DNA from: RUG14219 sp045538535
GTDB taxonomy: Bacteria > Cyanobacteriota > Vampirovibrionia > Gastranaerophilales > Gastranaerophilaceae
Direction: 5' to 3'
DNA: 47,811 nucleotides
Assembly: GCA_045538535.1 (NCBI GenBank)
Contig: JAZSRN010000083.1
Location: 1-47,811 of the forward strand
Shown here: positions 1 through 7,863 of the stretch, piece by piece
Layout of the letters: each line of letters opens with the position of its first letter
How positions within the stretch are numbered: position 1 is the stretch's first letter
The notes under the pieces: generated by a model
What the model was told of the DNA's origin: nothing
What the model saw: only the letters and a program-made list of their open reading frames with translations
Databases searched by the model: none
Translations under genes and position numbers: made by a program

Positions 1-1
1 G

Positions 2-1024
2 GCAGCCTTTACATTAGCCGAAGTCCTAATCACCCTCGCAATTGTCGGGGTAGTAGCGGCGATTACGATGCCGGCGTTGATTGCGAATATTCAAGAACGA
101 GTAAAAACCGCTCGTATCCAAAACATTACTCAAAAATTCGGTAAAGCAACGGATAAGATGAAATCACTTTCAACCTTAGGCGGTTATGCAACAACAATGG
201 ATTTTGTAAACGAATTACAAAAACATTTAAAAATCGCAAAAGTTTGTGATAACCAACATCTAACCGAATGTTGGCCGACTGATAAAGTAATCCTTGATGA
301 CGAAGGCAAGGAATGGGAAATCTCAAAAACCACAACGGGTAAACAACTAAAAATGACAAATGACGACACCCATGAATACGGTGATACAGTAGGGATTGTT
401 ACTGCAGACGGTACTGCAATGATACTAGCATACAACGCAAAATGCGATATTGATGAAGCCCCAGTGACTTGGTCAAACAATCAATCAAGCACATCTGGTT
501 GCGTAGCAGCAGTATTCGACTGGAACGGAAGTAAAATGCCAAACAAACTATCTAACGATGTCATAACCTTCAACTCTGGTGGCCTAGGCTCCGCGTGCGC
601 CTTTGAAATAAACGGCAGTTGTTTTAAAGCACCACAAGCAGCAAATACATATATGACAAAAGCAGAATGTGAATCTAAAAAAGGAGACCTAGGAATAAAC
701 GCTTGTAATTATGATACAGACTACTGGGCAAAAGCAGTAGAAACATGTGGTCATGTAGATAAAATGGCAAGCATGGCAGATTTAGCAGCGATAGCAAGTG
801 ACATATACGGCACAACAATAGGAGAACTAGAAGATAAATCAAGCATAACAATGAACACTTCAAAAGCAGCCGAATACGGTTTTACCTCTTCGTCGTTTTG
901 GGTTTGGTCTGGGCGTGAGAACGGTAGCGGCAACGCATACTACCGCTACTTCTACTCTACGAGCTCGTACTGGGGCGGCGGCCGAACCAACAGCAGCGGC
1001 TTAGTGTTGTGTAAAGGTGATTAG
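2..1024 (+). CDS. Prepilin-like protein with C-terminal lectin-like variable domain (5' end cut off)
   Basis: The reading frame is open from base 2, so the true start lies just upstream of the window. The first visible residues, AAFTLAEVLITLAIVGVVAA, form a type IV prepilin/pseudopilin N-terminus: cleavage site before Phe, Glu at mature position 5, then a hydrophobic helix. An ATG at 68 would remove this helix and is not the start. The middle has many Cys and Asn residues with no family I can name. The end (about residues 270-340) resembles C-type-lectin/formylglycine-type folds, with FWVWSGRE followed by an Asn/Ser/Gly/Tyr-rich stretch and a short LVLCKGD tail. By family logic it would be cleaved by prepilin peptidase and assembled or displayed at the surface. 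The residue before the cleavage site is Ala rather than the usual Gly, as in the second prepilin gene here. Its C-terminal codons are unlike the rest of the gene. Confidence 0.85.
   Translation, partial: AAFTLAEVLITLAIVGVVAAITMPALIANIQERVKTARIQNITQKFGKATDKMKSLSTLGGYATTMDFVNELQKHLKIAKVCDNQHLTECWPTDKVILDDEGKEWEISKTTTGKQLKMTNDDTHEYGDTVGIVTADGTAMILAYNAKCDIDEAPVTWSNNQSSTSGCVAAVFDWNGSKMPNKLSNDVITFNSGGLGSACAFEINGSCFKAPQAANTYMTKAECESKKGDLGINACNYDTDYWAKAVETCGHVDKMASMADLAAIASDIYGTTIGELEDKSSITMNTSKAAEYGFTSSSFWVWSGRENGSGNAYYRYFYSTSSYWGGGRTNSSGLVLCKGD
911..1000 (+). other. Candidate DGR variable region at the end of the prepilin-like gene
   Basis: Of the 27 codons from 920 to 1000, 20 end in C (AAC, AGC, GGC, TAC, CGC, TTC, ACC), in a genome that otherwise prefers A or T at this position. 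This is the pattern left when AAC codons in a template repeat are copied with random changes at adenines, as in diversity-generating retroelements. The following TTA GTG TTG TGT is back to normal codon use and could be the invariant end. No template repeat or reverse transcriptase is visible in this window, so the assignment is inferred from codon pattern and position only. Confidence 0.55.
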
Positions 1025-1039
1025 CTCGGTTACAAACGT

Positions 1040-1066
1040 GTCATCGCGGCCTTTGTGCCGCGATCT
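1040..1066. repeat. Dispersed palindromic repeat, family A, copy 1
   Basis: This 27-bp unit holds a perfect 8-bp stem, ATCGCGGC (1043-1050) with GCCGCGAT (1057-1064), and a 6-base loop. An identical 27-bp copy lies at 1213-1239 and a diverged one near 15387. It begins 15 bases after the prepilin stop and may also help end transcription, but no T-run follows. Confidence 0.8.
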
Positions 1067-1086
1067 GTACTCACCGATATTGTCGT

Positions 1087-1117
1087 AAAGAGATTCTGAA
1101 ACAAGTTCAGAATGACA
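1087..1117. repeat. Dispersed palindromic repeat, family B, copy 1
   Basis: This 31-bp unit has an 8-bp stem, ATTCTGAA (1093-1100) with TTCAGAAT (1106-1113), and a 5-base loop. It is identical to 15560-15590. Short palindromes with this general form are scattered between genes in many bacteria. Confidence 0.8.
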
Positions 1118-1153
1118 AATTAATATTGACCGTACCCCACCTAACTACCTCTC

Positions 1154-1178
1154 GAAAAACGATACTCAATCGTTTTTC
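1154..1178. repeat. 10-bp stem-loop in the palindrome group
   Basis: GAAAAACGAT (1154-1163) pairs perfectly with ATCGTTTTTC (1169-1178) around ACTCA. It lies between the prepilin stop and the 3' end of the minus-strand GH15 gene. It could act as a terminator, but no clear T-run follows on either strand. Confidence 0.6.
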
Positions 1179-1212
1179 TCGGCAGAGTCCATTAGGGGAG
1201 GAATAAGCCATT

Positions 1213-1239
1213 GTCATCGCGGCCTTTGTGCCGCGATCT
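1213..1239. repeat. Dispersed palindromic repeat, family A, copy 2
   Basis: Identical over 27 bp to 1040-1066 and in the same orientation. It directly abuts the stop codon of the minus-strand GH15-like gene, so it would form a hairpin at the 3' end of that mRNA. Confidence 0.8.
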
Positions 1240-2928
1240 TTAAAAATTGTGTCTTGATTTGGTTTCTAATGCTTCTAAATTTTCTAAAAAAAGTTTTGAG
1301 GCTTTAAATAATGAGGCTTCGGCCCATGTCAGAGGTGTGTGTGCTCCAGGTACGTATTTTATTCGGCCATTTTTGGTTGTTACGGCTTCGTACGCTTCAG
1401 GAACTCTATAGGCTGGACAAGAATATTTGTTTGACTTTGTTATTTTAGCCGGAGTGATTCTTGCATAGCTTCTATTTATGTATTCAGTTTGTTTGTCTAA
1501 TGCTATGGTTAATAGTTTTGACGCGTATTTGTCATGCGGTTGCCGTTTGAGATGATTAATTAAGTTTTTGGCAATTGTTCCGTAAGCACAAGAAATTTCG
1601 GAGACTAAGAACCATTCTGCTTCATTTTTCTTTTTGTTTTGTGTCCAAACATTTGTTAATGTGTGATAGTCGAGATTTAAATATTCGTCTTGTGGATATC
1701 TGATAGCGCCGTTAGGACGAACAATTTTGTCGGTTAGCTTTTGTAGAATAACGAGCTTTTTCCTACTATCGCTGCAAATGTTTATTGGATTAAGAGTTTC
1801 GGTTTGAGGCATGAAACTCATCGCTGCGTCATAATCTCTCGATAAATATTTTTCTTCCCAAGGTTGAACTTCTTTTGAATAATCCCCTTTTATTGTTTCT
1901 ACATTAGGTTGAGAAATAATCCTTTGTTCACCGTCTTTTAATAGTTTTGTTAGTGTTTGTTTGTTTTTGAATATATCGCCATGTTTTGTATTTAATATGC
2001 GTTCACGAACTTTTAAAAGTTCGAGGTTTGTTGTTGGTGAATACATTAAATCCAATAATTGGCGCATGCCTTGGTTGATTATTGAAGTATCACTTGTTAA
2101 TGAGTTTACAAAAGTCCATTCTTCCCAAGCCCCGCATGAACGTGCACTTGGATAATGGATTGCATTAAGGTACATTGTACAATTTGCAATACTTTCCAAT
2201 ACGTTGTCTGGAATTTCGGCAGATGTTTTGTAGCCGTAATCTGTGCCGTTTAGTCCGTTTTTTATTAAGTCTGTTGAAGCTTGCAGATAATTCCCGATTG
2301 ATTCAAGTCTGGTTTTTGCAAACCATTTGTGTGGTTCAAGAGTATGTGGCACAAAACAATGGCCAATCCCTTTTTGTGTAGCTCCACCCAAAAATTCGTT
2401 ATTGTGGTATTTTTCTGGCGAAGTTATTATTTCATCAAAATTGTCTTGTTGCCCTTCGTATAAATCGGCGAGTTTGTTGAGCACTCGCGTTGCATCTTGA
2501 GGAGAATAATGTTTGATTAATTCCAAGTTGTTGCAACTATCGGTAATCCAAATTAAATCGGACATCAAAGGGTTTTCTTTATGGTTTATCATAGATGTTT
2601 TTACAAAGCCCGTTTTGTTATCCATTATATAATTGAAGGTACCTTTTTTTATTGTGAAATCAAAAAGGGATTTGAATTTTTTGCTTGTGTAATTTGAACT
2701 AAGACGTTTTGCAATTTCCTCGTTGTGGATGGGTATAGAATATGTCCCGAAATTTTTTATTATTGGATTATATCTCGCAAAATTTTGATATGCATAATAA
2801 TCTTTTACATGTTTTGGTTTTTCGGTTCCGTCAGAAAATTTTCCAGTAAAATTGAGTTGTTTTCTTTTTGTGTAAATATTTTGGTTTTGTATTGTATAAA
2901 ATCTGTTTGTTACTGGTGTTATTTGCAT
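1240..2928 (-). CDS. GH15 glucoamylase-like glycoside hydrolase
   Basis: A 562-residue protein with features of the GH15 alpha/alpha-toroid fold, which covers glucoamylases and the phosphorylase-kinase alpha/beta proteins. The W-E-E motif at 268-270 (in CGAWEEWTF) matches the general-acid site. PEAYE (510-514) followed by HTPLTWAEASLF (530-541) matches the region of the catalytic base and the final helices. The likely reaction is hydrolysis of glucose from alpha-glucans, which fits glgA and malQ in the same window. There is no signal peptide; the N-terminus instead has MQITPVTN and then LNFTGKF, a pattern shared with the 16856-18403 protein. The start is ATG preceded by GAGGGA on the minus strand. 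The gene is divergent from the Pse operon. The GH15 assignment rests on motif order. Confidence 0.7.
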   Translation of the reverse strand: MQITPVTNRFYTIQNQNIYTKRKQLNFTGKFSDGTEKPKHVKDYYAYQNFARYNPIIKNFGTYSIPIHNEEIAKRLSSNYTSKKFKSLFDFTIKKGTFNYIMDNKTGFVKTSMINHKENPLMSDLIWITDSCNNLELIKHYSPQDATRVLNKLADLYEGQQDNFDEIITSPEKYHNNEFLGGATQKGIGHCFVPHTLEPHKWFAKTRLESIGNYLQASTDLIKNGLNGTDYGYKTSAEIPDNVLESIANCTMYLNAIHYPSARSCGAWEEWTFVNSLTSDTSIINQGMRQLLDLMYSPTTNLELLKVRERILNTKHGDIFKNKQTLTKLLKDGEQRIISQPNVETIKGDYSKEVQPWEEKYLSRDYDAAMSFMPQTETLNPINICSDSRKKLVILQKLTDKIVRPNGAIRYPQDEYLNLDYHTLTNVWTQNKKKNEAEWFLVSEISCAYGTIAKNLINHLKRQPHDKYASKLLTIALDKQTEYINRSYARITPAKITKSNKYSCPAYRVPEAYEAVTTKNGRIKYVPGAHTPLTWAEASLFKASKLFLENLEALETKSRHNF

Positions 2929-2959
2929 TACATGTCCCTCACTCTAATTATATAAATCT

Positions 2960-2979
2960 TAGCAAGAAAAAATTTGCTA
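2960..2979. promoter_or_regulatory. Inverted repeat between divergent genes
   Basis: TAGCAA (2960-2965) and TTGCTA (2974-2979) form a 6-bp inverted repeat in the 136-bp space between the divergent GH15-like gene and pseB. It could be an operator or a weak stem-loop. I could not place convincing -35 and -10 boxes for either gene. Confidence 0.3.
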
Positions 2980-3064
2980 TTTTTATGCAAAATTATTAAT
3001 AAAAATTTGTATTTGTGTTATTATTAATTACACGGAAGTATAAGTATTTTTGAAAGTGGGATTT

Positions 3065-4057
3065 ATGTTAAATAATAAAACAATTTTGATTACGGGTGGT
3101 ACTGGTAGTTTTGGTAAAAAGTTTACACAAACGGTTTTGAAAGAATATCCGAATGTTGAAAAAATAATTATTTATTCAAGAGATGAGTTCAAACAATTTA
3201 TGATGGCAAATATGCCGGAATTTAAACCTTATGAAAAAAAATTGAGATTTTTTATCGGTGATGTTAGAGATAAAGAACGTATGATGCGAGCTTTTGAAGG
3301 TGTTGATATTGTTGTTCACGCTGCCGCACTCAAACAAGTTCCGGCGTGCGAATATAATCCGTTTGAGGCTATTAAAACAAATGTGCATGGTGCGCAAAAT
3401 GTTATAGATTGCGCGATTGATTGTGGTGTTAAAAAGGTCGTTGCGCTTTCAACGGATAAAGCTTGTGCGCCTATAAATCTTTATGGTGCAACAAAACTTT
3501 GTTCGGACAAATTGTTTATTGCGGGCAATGCTTATTGCGGAGGTAAAGATACACGATTTGCGGTTGTACGTTATGGAAATGTTGCGGGTTCTCGGGGTTC
3601 AGTAATCCCGTTTTTCCAAAAACTTGTAGCAGAAGGTGCAAAAGAGTTGCCTATTACTGATATGCGCATGACAAGATTTTGGCTTAAACTTGAACAAGCT
3701 GTGGAGATGGTTTTGGAAGCTATTGAACACATGCAAGGTGGTGAATTGTATGTTAAAAAAATCCCGTCAATGAAAATGCCTCAACTCGCGGAAGCTATTG
3801 CGCCTCATTTGACTGTGAAAGAAGTTGGTATCAGACCGGGTGAAAAAATTCACGAGCAAATGATTACCAAAGAAGATGCACCAAATACGATTGAATTTAA
3901 TGATTTTTACATTATTTTGCCACAGATTGATTTTGAAAATATTGAACATAAGTATCCAAACGCAAAACGCGTTCCCGTAGATTTTGAATATCATTCGGGA
4001 AATAACGATCGTTGGTTGTCAGTTGATGAAATGAAAAAGTTGATTGGTGAGATATAG
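3065..4057 (+). CDS. pseB: UDP-GlcNAc 4,6-dehydratase (inverting), PseB
   Basis: First enzyme of pseudaminic acid synthesis: it converts UDP-GlcNAc to the 4-keto-6-deoxy-L-arabino sugar, with tightly bound NADP. The 330-residue short-chain dehydrogenase fold has the nucleotide-binding GGTGSFG at 11-17, the catalytic T-D-K at 130-132 in STDKA, and the Y140/K144 pair in YGATK; RYGNV and GSRGSVIPFF are also typical of this family. An in-frame TTG at 3050 exists, but the ATG at 3065 follows a purine-rich GTGGGA and starts MLNNKTILITGG, the usual family start. It is the first gene of a ten-gene run on the plus strand. The next gene starts within 4 bases of its stop. Confidence 0.95.
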   Translation: MLNNKTILITGGTGSFGKKFTQTVLKEYPNVEKIIIYSRDEFKQFMMANMPEFKPYEKKLRFFIGDVRDKERMMRAFEGVDIVVHAAALKQVPACEYNPFEAIKTNVHGAQNVIDCAIDCGVKKVVALSTDKACAPINLYGATKLCSDKLFIAGNAYCGGKDTRFAVVRYGNVAGSRGSVIPFFQKLVAEGAKELPITDMRMTRFWLKLEQAVEMVLEAIEHMQGGELYVKKIPSMKMPQLAEAIAPHLTVKEVGIRPGEKIHEQMITKEDAPNTIEFNDFYIILPQIDFENIEHKYPNAKRVPVDFEYHSGNNDRWLSVDEMKKLIGEI

Positions 4058-4060
4058 GTG

Positions 4061-4762
4061 ATGAAATTAAAAAAAAAGATAATAAAATTTTTATCATGTT
4101 TTATCTTTCTGTCCAAATACAGAAGAGCTTTTAGAGAAAAATATTTGGGTGGTAATAGTGTTCCCACGTTGTCAAAATATCAAATGGATCAAGCTCGTTA
4201 TAACATTGGTGAATTTTCATATATTGGTTATAATTCAATAATTAAAAATGAAAAAGAAACCACTGTTGGCAAATATTGTTCAATTTCCCATGAAGTATGT
4301 ATAGGTTTATCTCAACATCCTCTGAATTGTCTTACTACCCATGGTTTTATTGCGCAAGAAAAGTGTTCCAATATAGATAATTTATTAACAGTGCCCAAAG
4401 AAAATGTTGTTGATTTTTCAAAAGAATGTATGCCTCCGATAAAAATCGGTAATGATGTTTGGATTGGTTATCGTGCGATGATTATGGATGGTATTACCAT
4501 TGAAGATGGTGCCGTGATTGCTGCTGGAGCAGTTGTTACTAAAAATGTGCCTGCTTATGAAATTTGGGGTGGAGTTCCGGCAAAACCAATAGGAAAAAGA
4601 TTCTCCAATATAGCAGAAAGAGAAACTATATGCGAAAAATTGCTTGAACTAAAATGGTGGGATTATCCTTGTGAATTTGTAGAGAAACTACCATTTGCCA
4701 ATATTGAAAAATGCATAGAAATTTTAGAAGAAAATAAACACTTAAGACAAGAGGCAAAATGA
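4061..4762 (+). CDS. Hexapeptide-repeat acetyltransferase (CatB-related)
   Basis: A 233-residue left-handed beta-helix acyltransferase of the xenobiotic/CatB-like branch. Hexapeptide turns appear in IGEFSYIGYNSIIKNEKETT and later in IKIGNDVWIGYRAMIMDG and VIAAGAVVTKNVPAYEIWGG, and the typical end GVPAKPIGKRF follows. It would transfer acetyl or another acyl group to a sugar. Its place between pseB and pseC suggests a role in decorating the same sugar, but the usual N4-acetyltransferase of the pathway is the GNAT gene at 10037, so this may be an O-acetyltransferase. An in-frame GTG lies at 4058; the ATG at 4061 is preferred. The end overlaps pseC by 4 bases (ATGA). Confidence 0.85.
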   Translation: MKLKKKIIKFLSCFIFLSKYRRAFREKYLGGNSVPTLSKYQMDQARYNIGEFSYIGYNSIIKNEKETTVGKYCSISHEVCIGLSQHPLNCLTTHGFIAQEKCSNIDNLLTVPKENVVDFSKECMPPIKIGNDVWIGYRAMIMDGITIEDGAVIAAGAVVTKNVPAYEIWGGVPAKPIGKRFSNIAERETICEKLLELKWWDYPCEFVEKLPFANIEKCIEILEENKHLRQEAK

Positions 4763-5859
4763 AAACATACGCTTACGGAAAACAAAATATTACTGATGAA
4801 GATATTCAAGCTGTCGTTGAAACACTAAAATCACCTTATTTGACTTGCGGGCCAAAAGTCAAGGAGTTTGAGCAAGCTATTTGTGAATATACCGGGGCTA
4901 AATATGCCGTTGCCGTAAACTCTGCAACTTCTGGTTTGCATATAGCGATGATGGCTGCGGGCGTCGGTGTGGGAGATGAGGTTATAACCTCCCCGATGAC
5001 ATTTTTAGCTAGTGCAAATTGCGCAAGGTTTTGTGGCGCTGATGTTAAATTCGCTGATGTAGAAAAAGATACTCAAAATATTGATTATCGTGAAATTGAA
5101 AAGCAAATAACATCAAAGACAAAAGCTGTTATTCCTGTTCACTTTGCAGGTCAATCTTGTGATATGGCGAAGATTTATGAGGTAGCTAAAAAATATAATT
5201 TGTATGTGATAGAAGATGCAGCGCATGCAATCGGGTCAGAATATAAAGGTAAAAAAGTTGGTTGTTGTGAATATTCTGACATGACAGTATTTTCTTTCCA
5301 TCCGGTAAAAACCATAACAACTGCAGAAGGTGGAGCTGTGGTAACTAATAGCAAAGATTTGTATGACAAACTTTGTGCATTTAGAGCTCACGGCATGCAT
5401 AAAGACGGTGAAATGCTGAACACTTGGGAATACGAAATGCGAGAGTTGGGTTATAATTACCGTATGACTGATGTTCAAGCTGCACTAGGTATTTCTCAAT
5501 TAAAACGATTGAATGATTTTAAAAAACGTCGTCGTGAAATCGTTGAATTTTATAACAAAGAATTAAATCTTCCACATTTAATCGAAAAAGATTATTCAAA
5601 TGCGTGTTTTCATTTGTACCCAATTTTGGTAGAAGATAGAAAGAAATTCTATTTTGATGCAAGAAAAATTGGTTTATATCTTCAAGTTCATTATATTCCG
5701 GTACACACTCAGCCTTATTATAGGGCGCTTGGTTATAATTGGGGCGATTATCCAAATGCTGAAGATTATTATAAACATTGCATTTCGCTTCCTTTGTATC
5801 CAGATTTGACGGATGAAGATTTGGTAGAAATAGTTAAAAGGGTTAAGAGTATTTTATGA
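4759..5859 (+). CDS. pseC: UDP-4-amino-4,6-dideoxy-N-acetyl-beta-L-altrosamine transaminase, PseC
   Basis: A PLP-dependent sugar aminotransferase of the DegT/DnrJ/EryC1/StrS family, 366 residues, close to the usual length. It adds an amino group at C4 of the PseB product. The Schiff-base lysine is K184 in FSFHPVKTITTAEGG. GTGAKYAVAVNSATSGLH-like cofactor contacts lie near residues 45-61 and IEDAAHAIGSEY at 151-162. The GYNYRMTDVQAALG motif is typical. It overlaps the previous gene by ATGA and the next by 4 bases, so it is translationally coupled inside the operon. Confidence 0.93.
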   Translation: MKTYAYGKQNITDEDIQAVVETLKSPYLTCGPKVKEFEQAICEYTGAKYAVAVNSATSGLHIAMMAAGVGVGDEVITSPMTFLASANCARFCGADVKFADVEKDTQNIDYREIEKQITSKTKAVIPVHFAGQSCDMAKIYEVAKKYNLYVIEDAAHAIGSEYKGKKVGCCEYSDMTVFSFHPVKTITTAEGGAVVTNSKDLYDKLCAFRAHGMHKDGEMLNTWEYEMRELGYNYRMTDVQAALGISQLKRLNDFKKRRREIVEFYNKELNLPHLIEKDYSNACFHLYPILVEDRKKFYFDARKIGLYLQVHYIPVHTQPYYRALGYNWGDYPNAEDYYKHCISLPLYPDLTDEDLVEIVKRVKSIL

Positions 5860-6530
5860 GAAATATTGCAATTATTACCGCGCGTGGTGGTAGCAAGAGA
5901 ATTCCTCGAAAAAATATAAAAGAATTTATGGGCAAACCAATGTTAGCATACGCCATTGAGGCCGCAATAAATTCAAAAATATTTGACGAAGTAATGGTTT
6001 CAACCGATGATTGTGAGATTGCTGAAATTGCGAAAAAGTATGGTGCTAGTGTTCCTTTTATGCGTTCTGAAGCAACTGCAAACGATTTTGCAACAACTGC
6101 AGATGTGCTAGATGAAGTTATTAATGAATACCAAAAATTGGGAAAAATTTTTGAAGAATTTTGTTGTATTTACCCTTGTGTACCTTTCTTAACTTCAAAA
6201 ATATTGAAAAATGCGTATGACAGATTTAAGCAACTTGATTTAGATAAATTGATGCCGGTTGTCAAATACTCTTTTCCTATCCAAAGAGCAGTAAAAGTAA
6301 ATGAGGCTGGGTATTTAGAGTATCGTGAACCACAATTCGCGTTGTCGCGCTCTCAAGATTTGGAGCCAATGTATCACGATGTCGGAATGTTTTATTTTTA
6401 TAAAACTGATAAAATGAATAGTGCAAAAATTGGGATGTATGAAATGGATGAAAGTGTAATCCAAGATATTGATACTCTTGATGATTGGAAAATGGCAGAG
6501 ATGAAGTATAAGGTGTTGTATGGCGTATAA
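5856..6530 (+). CDS. pseF: Pseudaminic acid cytidylyltransferase (CMP-sugar synthase), PseF
   Basis: A 224-residue acylneuraminate cytidylyltransferase family protein. The CTP-binding start IITARGGSKRIPRKNIK (5-21) is diagnostic, and VSTDDCEIAEIAKKYGA and the QDIDTLDDW end fit the family. It activates the nonulosonic acid with CMP for glycosyltransferases. PseF rather than NeuA or LegF is chosen because pseB, pseC and pseI lie in the same operon. It overlaps pseC by 4 bases and the next gene by 11. Confidence 0.88.
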   Translation: MRNIAIITARGGSKRIPRKNIKEFMGKPMLAYAIEAAINSKIFDEVMVSTDDCEIAEIAKKYGASVPFMRSEATANDFATTADVLDEVINEYQKLGKIFEEFCCIYPCVPFLTSKILKNAYDRFKQLDLDKLMPVVKYSFPIQRAVKVNEAGYLEYREPQFALSRSQDLEPMYHDVGMFYFYKTDKMNSAKIGMYEMDESVIQDIDTLDDWKMAEMKYKVLYGV

Positions 6531-7863
6531 GTGTGGGTTAAAACTTTGGTCAATAAATACTGATTACTATTATGATGAAGCAAAACGGCTTTATTCAAAG
6601 GGTGTTTTTGATTATATTGAACTTTATGTTGTGCCGGGGACTTTAGATACATTGCCTAAGTGGAAAGAATTACACAACCCCCTACGGCACTTCGTGCCAC
6701 TTCCCCCAAAGGGGGCAGATAACAGTTTAGTTGTTGATTCTGAAACCCTATGGCACTTCGTGCCACTTCCCCCAGAGGGGGCAGACCAATTAAAGTCCGA
6801 TTCTTCAGAACTACGGCGATGTTTGCCACTACCTTCAGAAGGGGCAGATGTTTTATTTTCTAAACGCAGAAAATATGCTCCGTATATGAAAGATTTTGCA
6901 AGAAAATTGCGAAAAAATATGACTAAACAAGAAGTCGTATTTTGGCAACAAATCCGTAAAAACAGACTTGGTGTACGTTTTAGAAGACAACATTCGATAG
7001 ATGATCAATATATTGCGGATTTTTATTGCCATGAGAAAAGATTAATTATAGAGATTGATGGTGGACAACATTGCAATTCTTTTGAAGATGTGCAAAGAAC
7101 TTTTTATCTGGAAAGTCGCGGGTATCGTATAATTCGTTTTTGGAATAATGAAATCAATGAAAATTTAAGTGCTTGCATAGATTTTTTATATCAAGAAATA
7201 AACAGTAATCTGCCCCCTTTGGGGGAAGTGGCACGAAGTGCCGAAGGGGGTATACCTTTTATAATCCATGCCCCACACTTTGCACACGGATTTAACTTAG
7301 CCAAAAAAGATAAAGAAGAATCTAACCTTGCGATATATAGAGAGGTAAAACAGTTTGCAGACGAGTTGGACGCACCCCATATAATTTTCCATGGTGGAAT
7401 TGAGGGAGATATAGAAGAAACTGCCCGACAGCTTGCGAATTTTAATGAGCCAAGAGCCTTGATTGAAAATAAGCCTTATAGAGCTCCGCTTGGAGAAAAA
7501 AAATTGTGTAGGGGATATTCGATTCAAGAAATTTCTAAAATAATCAATGAAACTGGTTGTGGTCTTTGTTTGGATATAGGGCATGCTATTTGTAGTGCGA
7601 ATTCTTTAAATGAAGAACCATACAATTATTTAAAACAATTTAATGATTTAGCTCCTATTATGTATCATATTAGTGGTAACATTATAGACTCTGATGTTGA
7701 TAAACATTTACATTTGTGCGAAGGTAATTATGATTATAAAAAAATTTTTGATATAATAAATTGTGATAGTTATATTTCTATCGAAACGAATAAAGATTTT
7801 AAAGAAAATTTAAAAGATTATGAAGAAGATATTTTTTATATGAAAGGATTTGTTAATGAATAG
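6520..7863 (+). CDS. TIM-barrel sugar isomerase/epimerase-like protein interrupted in frame by a DUF559 nuclease element
   Basis: The 447-residue frame is a composite. Residues 1-52 and about 245-447 join into a roughly 255-residue xylose-isomerase-like/AP-endonuclease-2 type TIM barrel, with blocks such as IPFIIHAPHFAHGFNLA, PHIIFHGG, GLCLDIGHA and MYHISGN. Residues 53-244 are foreign: three tandem 21-22-residue repeats with the core PLPP-K/E-GAD, then a DUF559/Vsr-like endonuclease domain at about 120-223 with D167 in ADFYC and E178/D180 in IEIDGGQH. The junction falls between a helix and a beta strand, where an insert could be tolerated. The barrel's role in the sugar pathway is unknown; it might be an isomerase, or stand in for the missing PseG hydrolase step, which is speculation. 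The next gene starts within its last codons. Confidence 0.8.
   Translation: MAYKCGLKLWSINTDYYYDEAKRLYSKGVFDYIELYVVPGTLDTLPKWKELHNPLRHFVPLPPKGADNSLVVDSETLWHFVPLPPEGADQLKSDSSELRRCLPLPSEGADVLFSKRRKYAPYMKDFARKLRKNMTKQEVVFWQQIRKNRLGVRFRRQHSIDDQYIADFYCHEKRLIIEIDGGQHCNSFEDVQRTFYLESRGYRIIRFWNNEINENLSACIDFLYQEINSNLPPLGEVARSAEGGIPFIIHAPHFAHGFNLAKKDKEESNLAIYREVKQFADELDAPHIIFHGGIEGDIEETARQLANFNEPRALIENKPYRAPLGEKKLCRGYSIQEISKIINETGCGLCLDIGHAICSANSLNEEPYNYLKQFNDLAPIMYHISGNIIDSDVDKHLHLCEGNYDYKKIFDIINCDSYISIETNKDFKENLKDYEEDIFYMKGFVNE
6678..6720 (+). repeat. Left terminal inverted repeat of the DUF559 element
   Basis: This 43-bp unit contains two hairpins: GGCAC-TTC-GTGCC and CCCCC-AAA-GGGGG. The reverse complement of 7208-7250 matches it at 42 of 43 positions. 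Confidence 0.9.
6681..6849 (+). repeat. Three tandem repeats, periods 66 and 63 bp, all in frame
   Basis: Copies begin at 6681, 6747 and about 6811. The first two share the double hairpin with few changes; the third is more diverged. Both periods are multiples of three, and the encoded peptides repeat as (L)xHFVPLPPxGAD, then a variable linker. The third reads RRCLPLPSEGAD. Confidence 0.85.
7208..7250 (-). repeat. Right terminal inverted repeat of the DUF559 element
   Basis: Inverted copy of the left repeat with a single mismatch near its outer end. Read on the plus strand it encodes LPPLGEVARSAEGG, after which the host TIM-barrel sequence resumes with IPFIIHAP. Confidence 0.9.

Larger units (their letters stand above)
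6678..7250 (+). mobile_element. In-frame palindrome-bounded element carrying a DUF559 domain
   Basis: The element is bounded by 43-bp inverted repeats (6678-6720 and 7208-7250) with one mismatch. It is 573 bp, exactly 191 codons, and has no stop in the host frame. Inside are two further copies of the left repeat and a DUF559 open frame. I see no clear target-site duplication and no transposase. DUF559 proteins belong to the Vsr/PD-(D/E)xK-like nuclease group; a role in moving the element is inferred, not shown. Confidence 0.75.

Noticed and set aside
6681..6849. CRISPR array
   Set aside because: Only three diverged units, in coding DNA, with spacers that are themselves related; no cas genes in the window.
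6678..7250. Intein reading of the insertion
   Set aside because: No splice-junction Cys/Ser at the start and no His-Asn pair at the end; the boundaries are inverted repeats instead.
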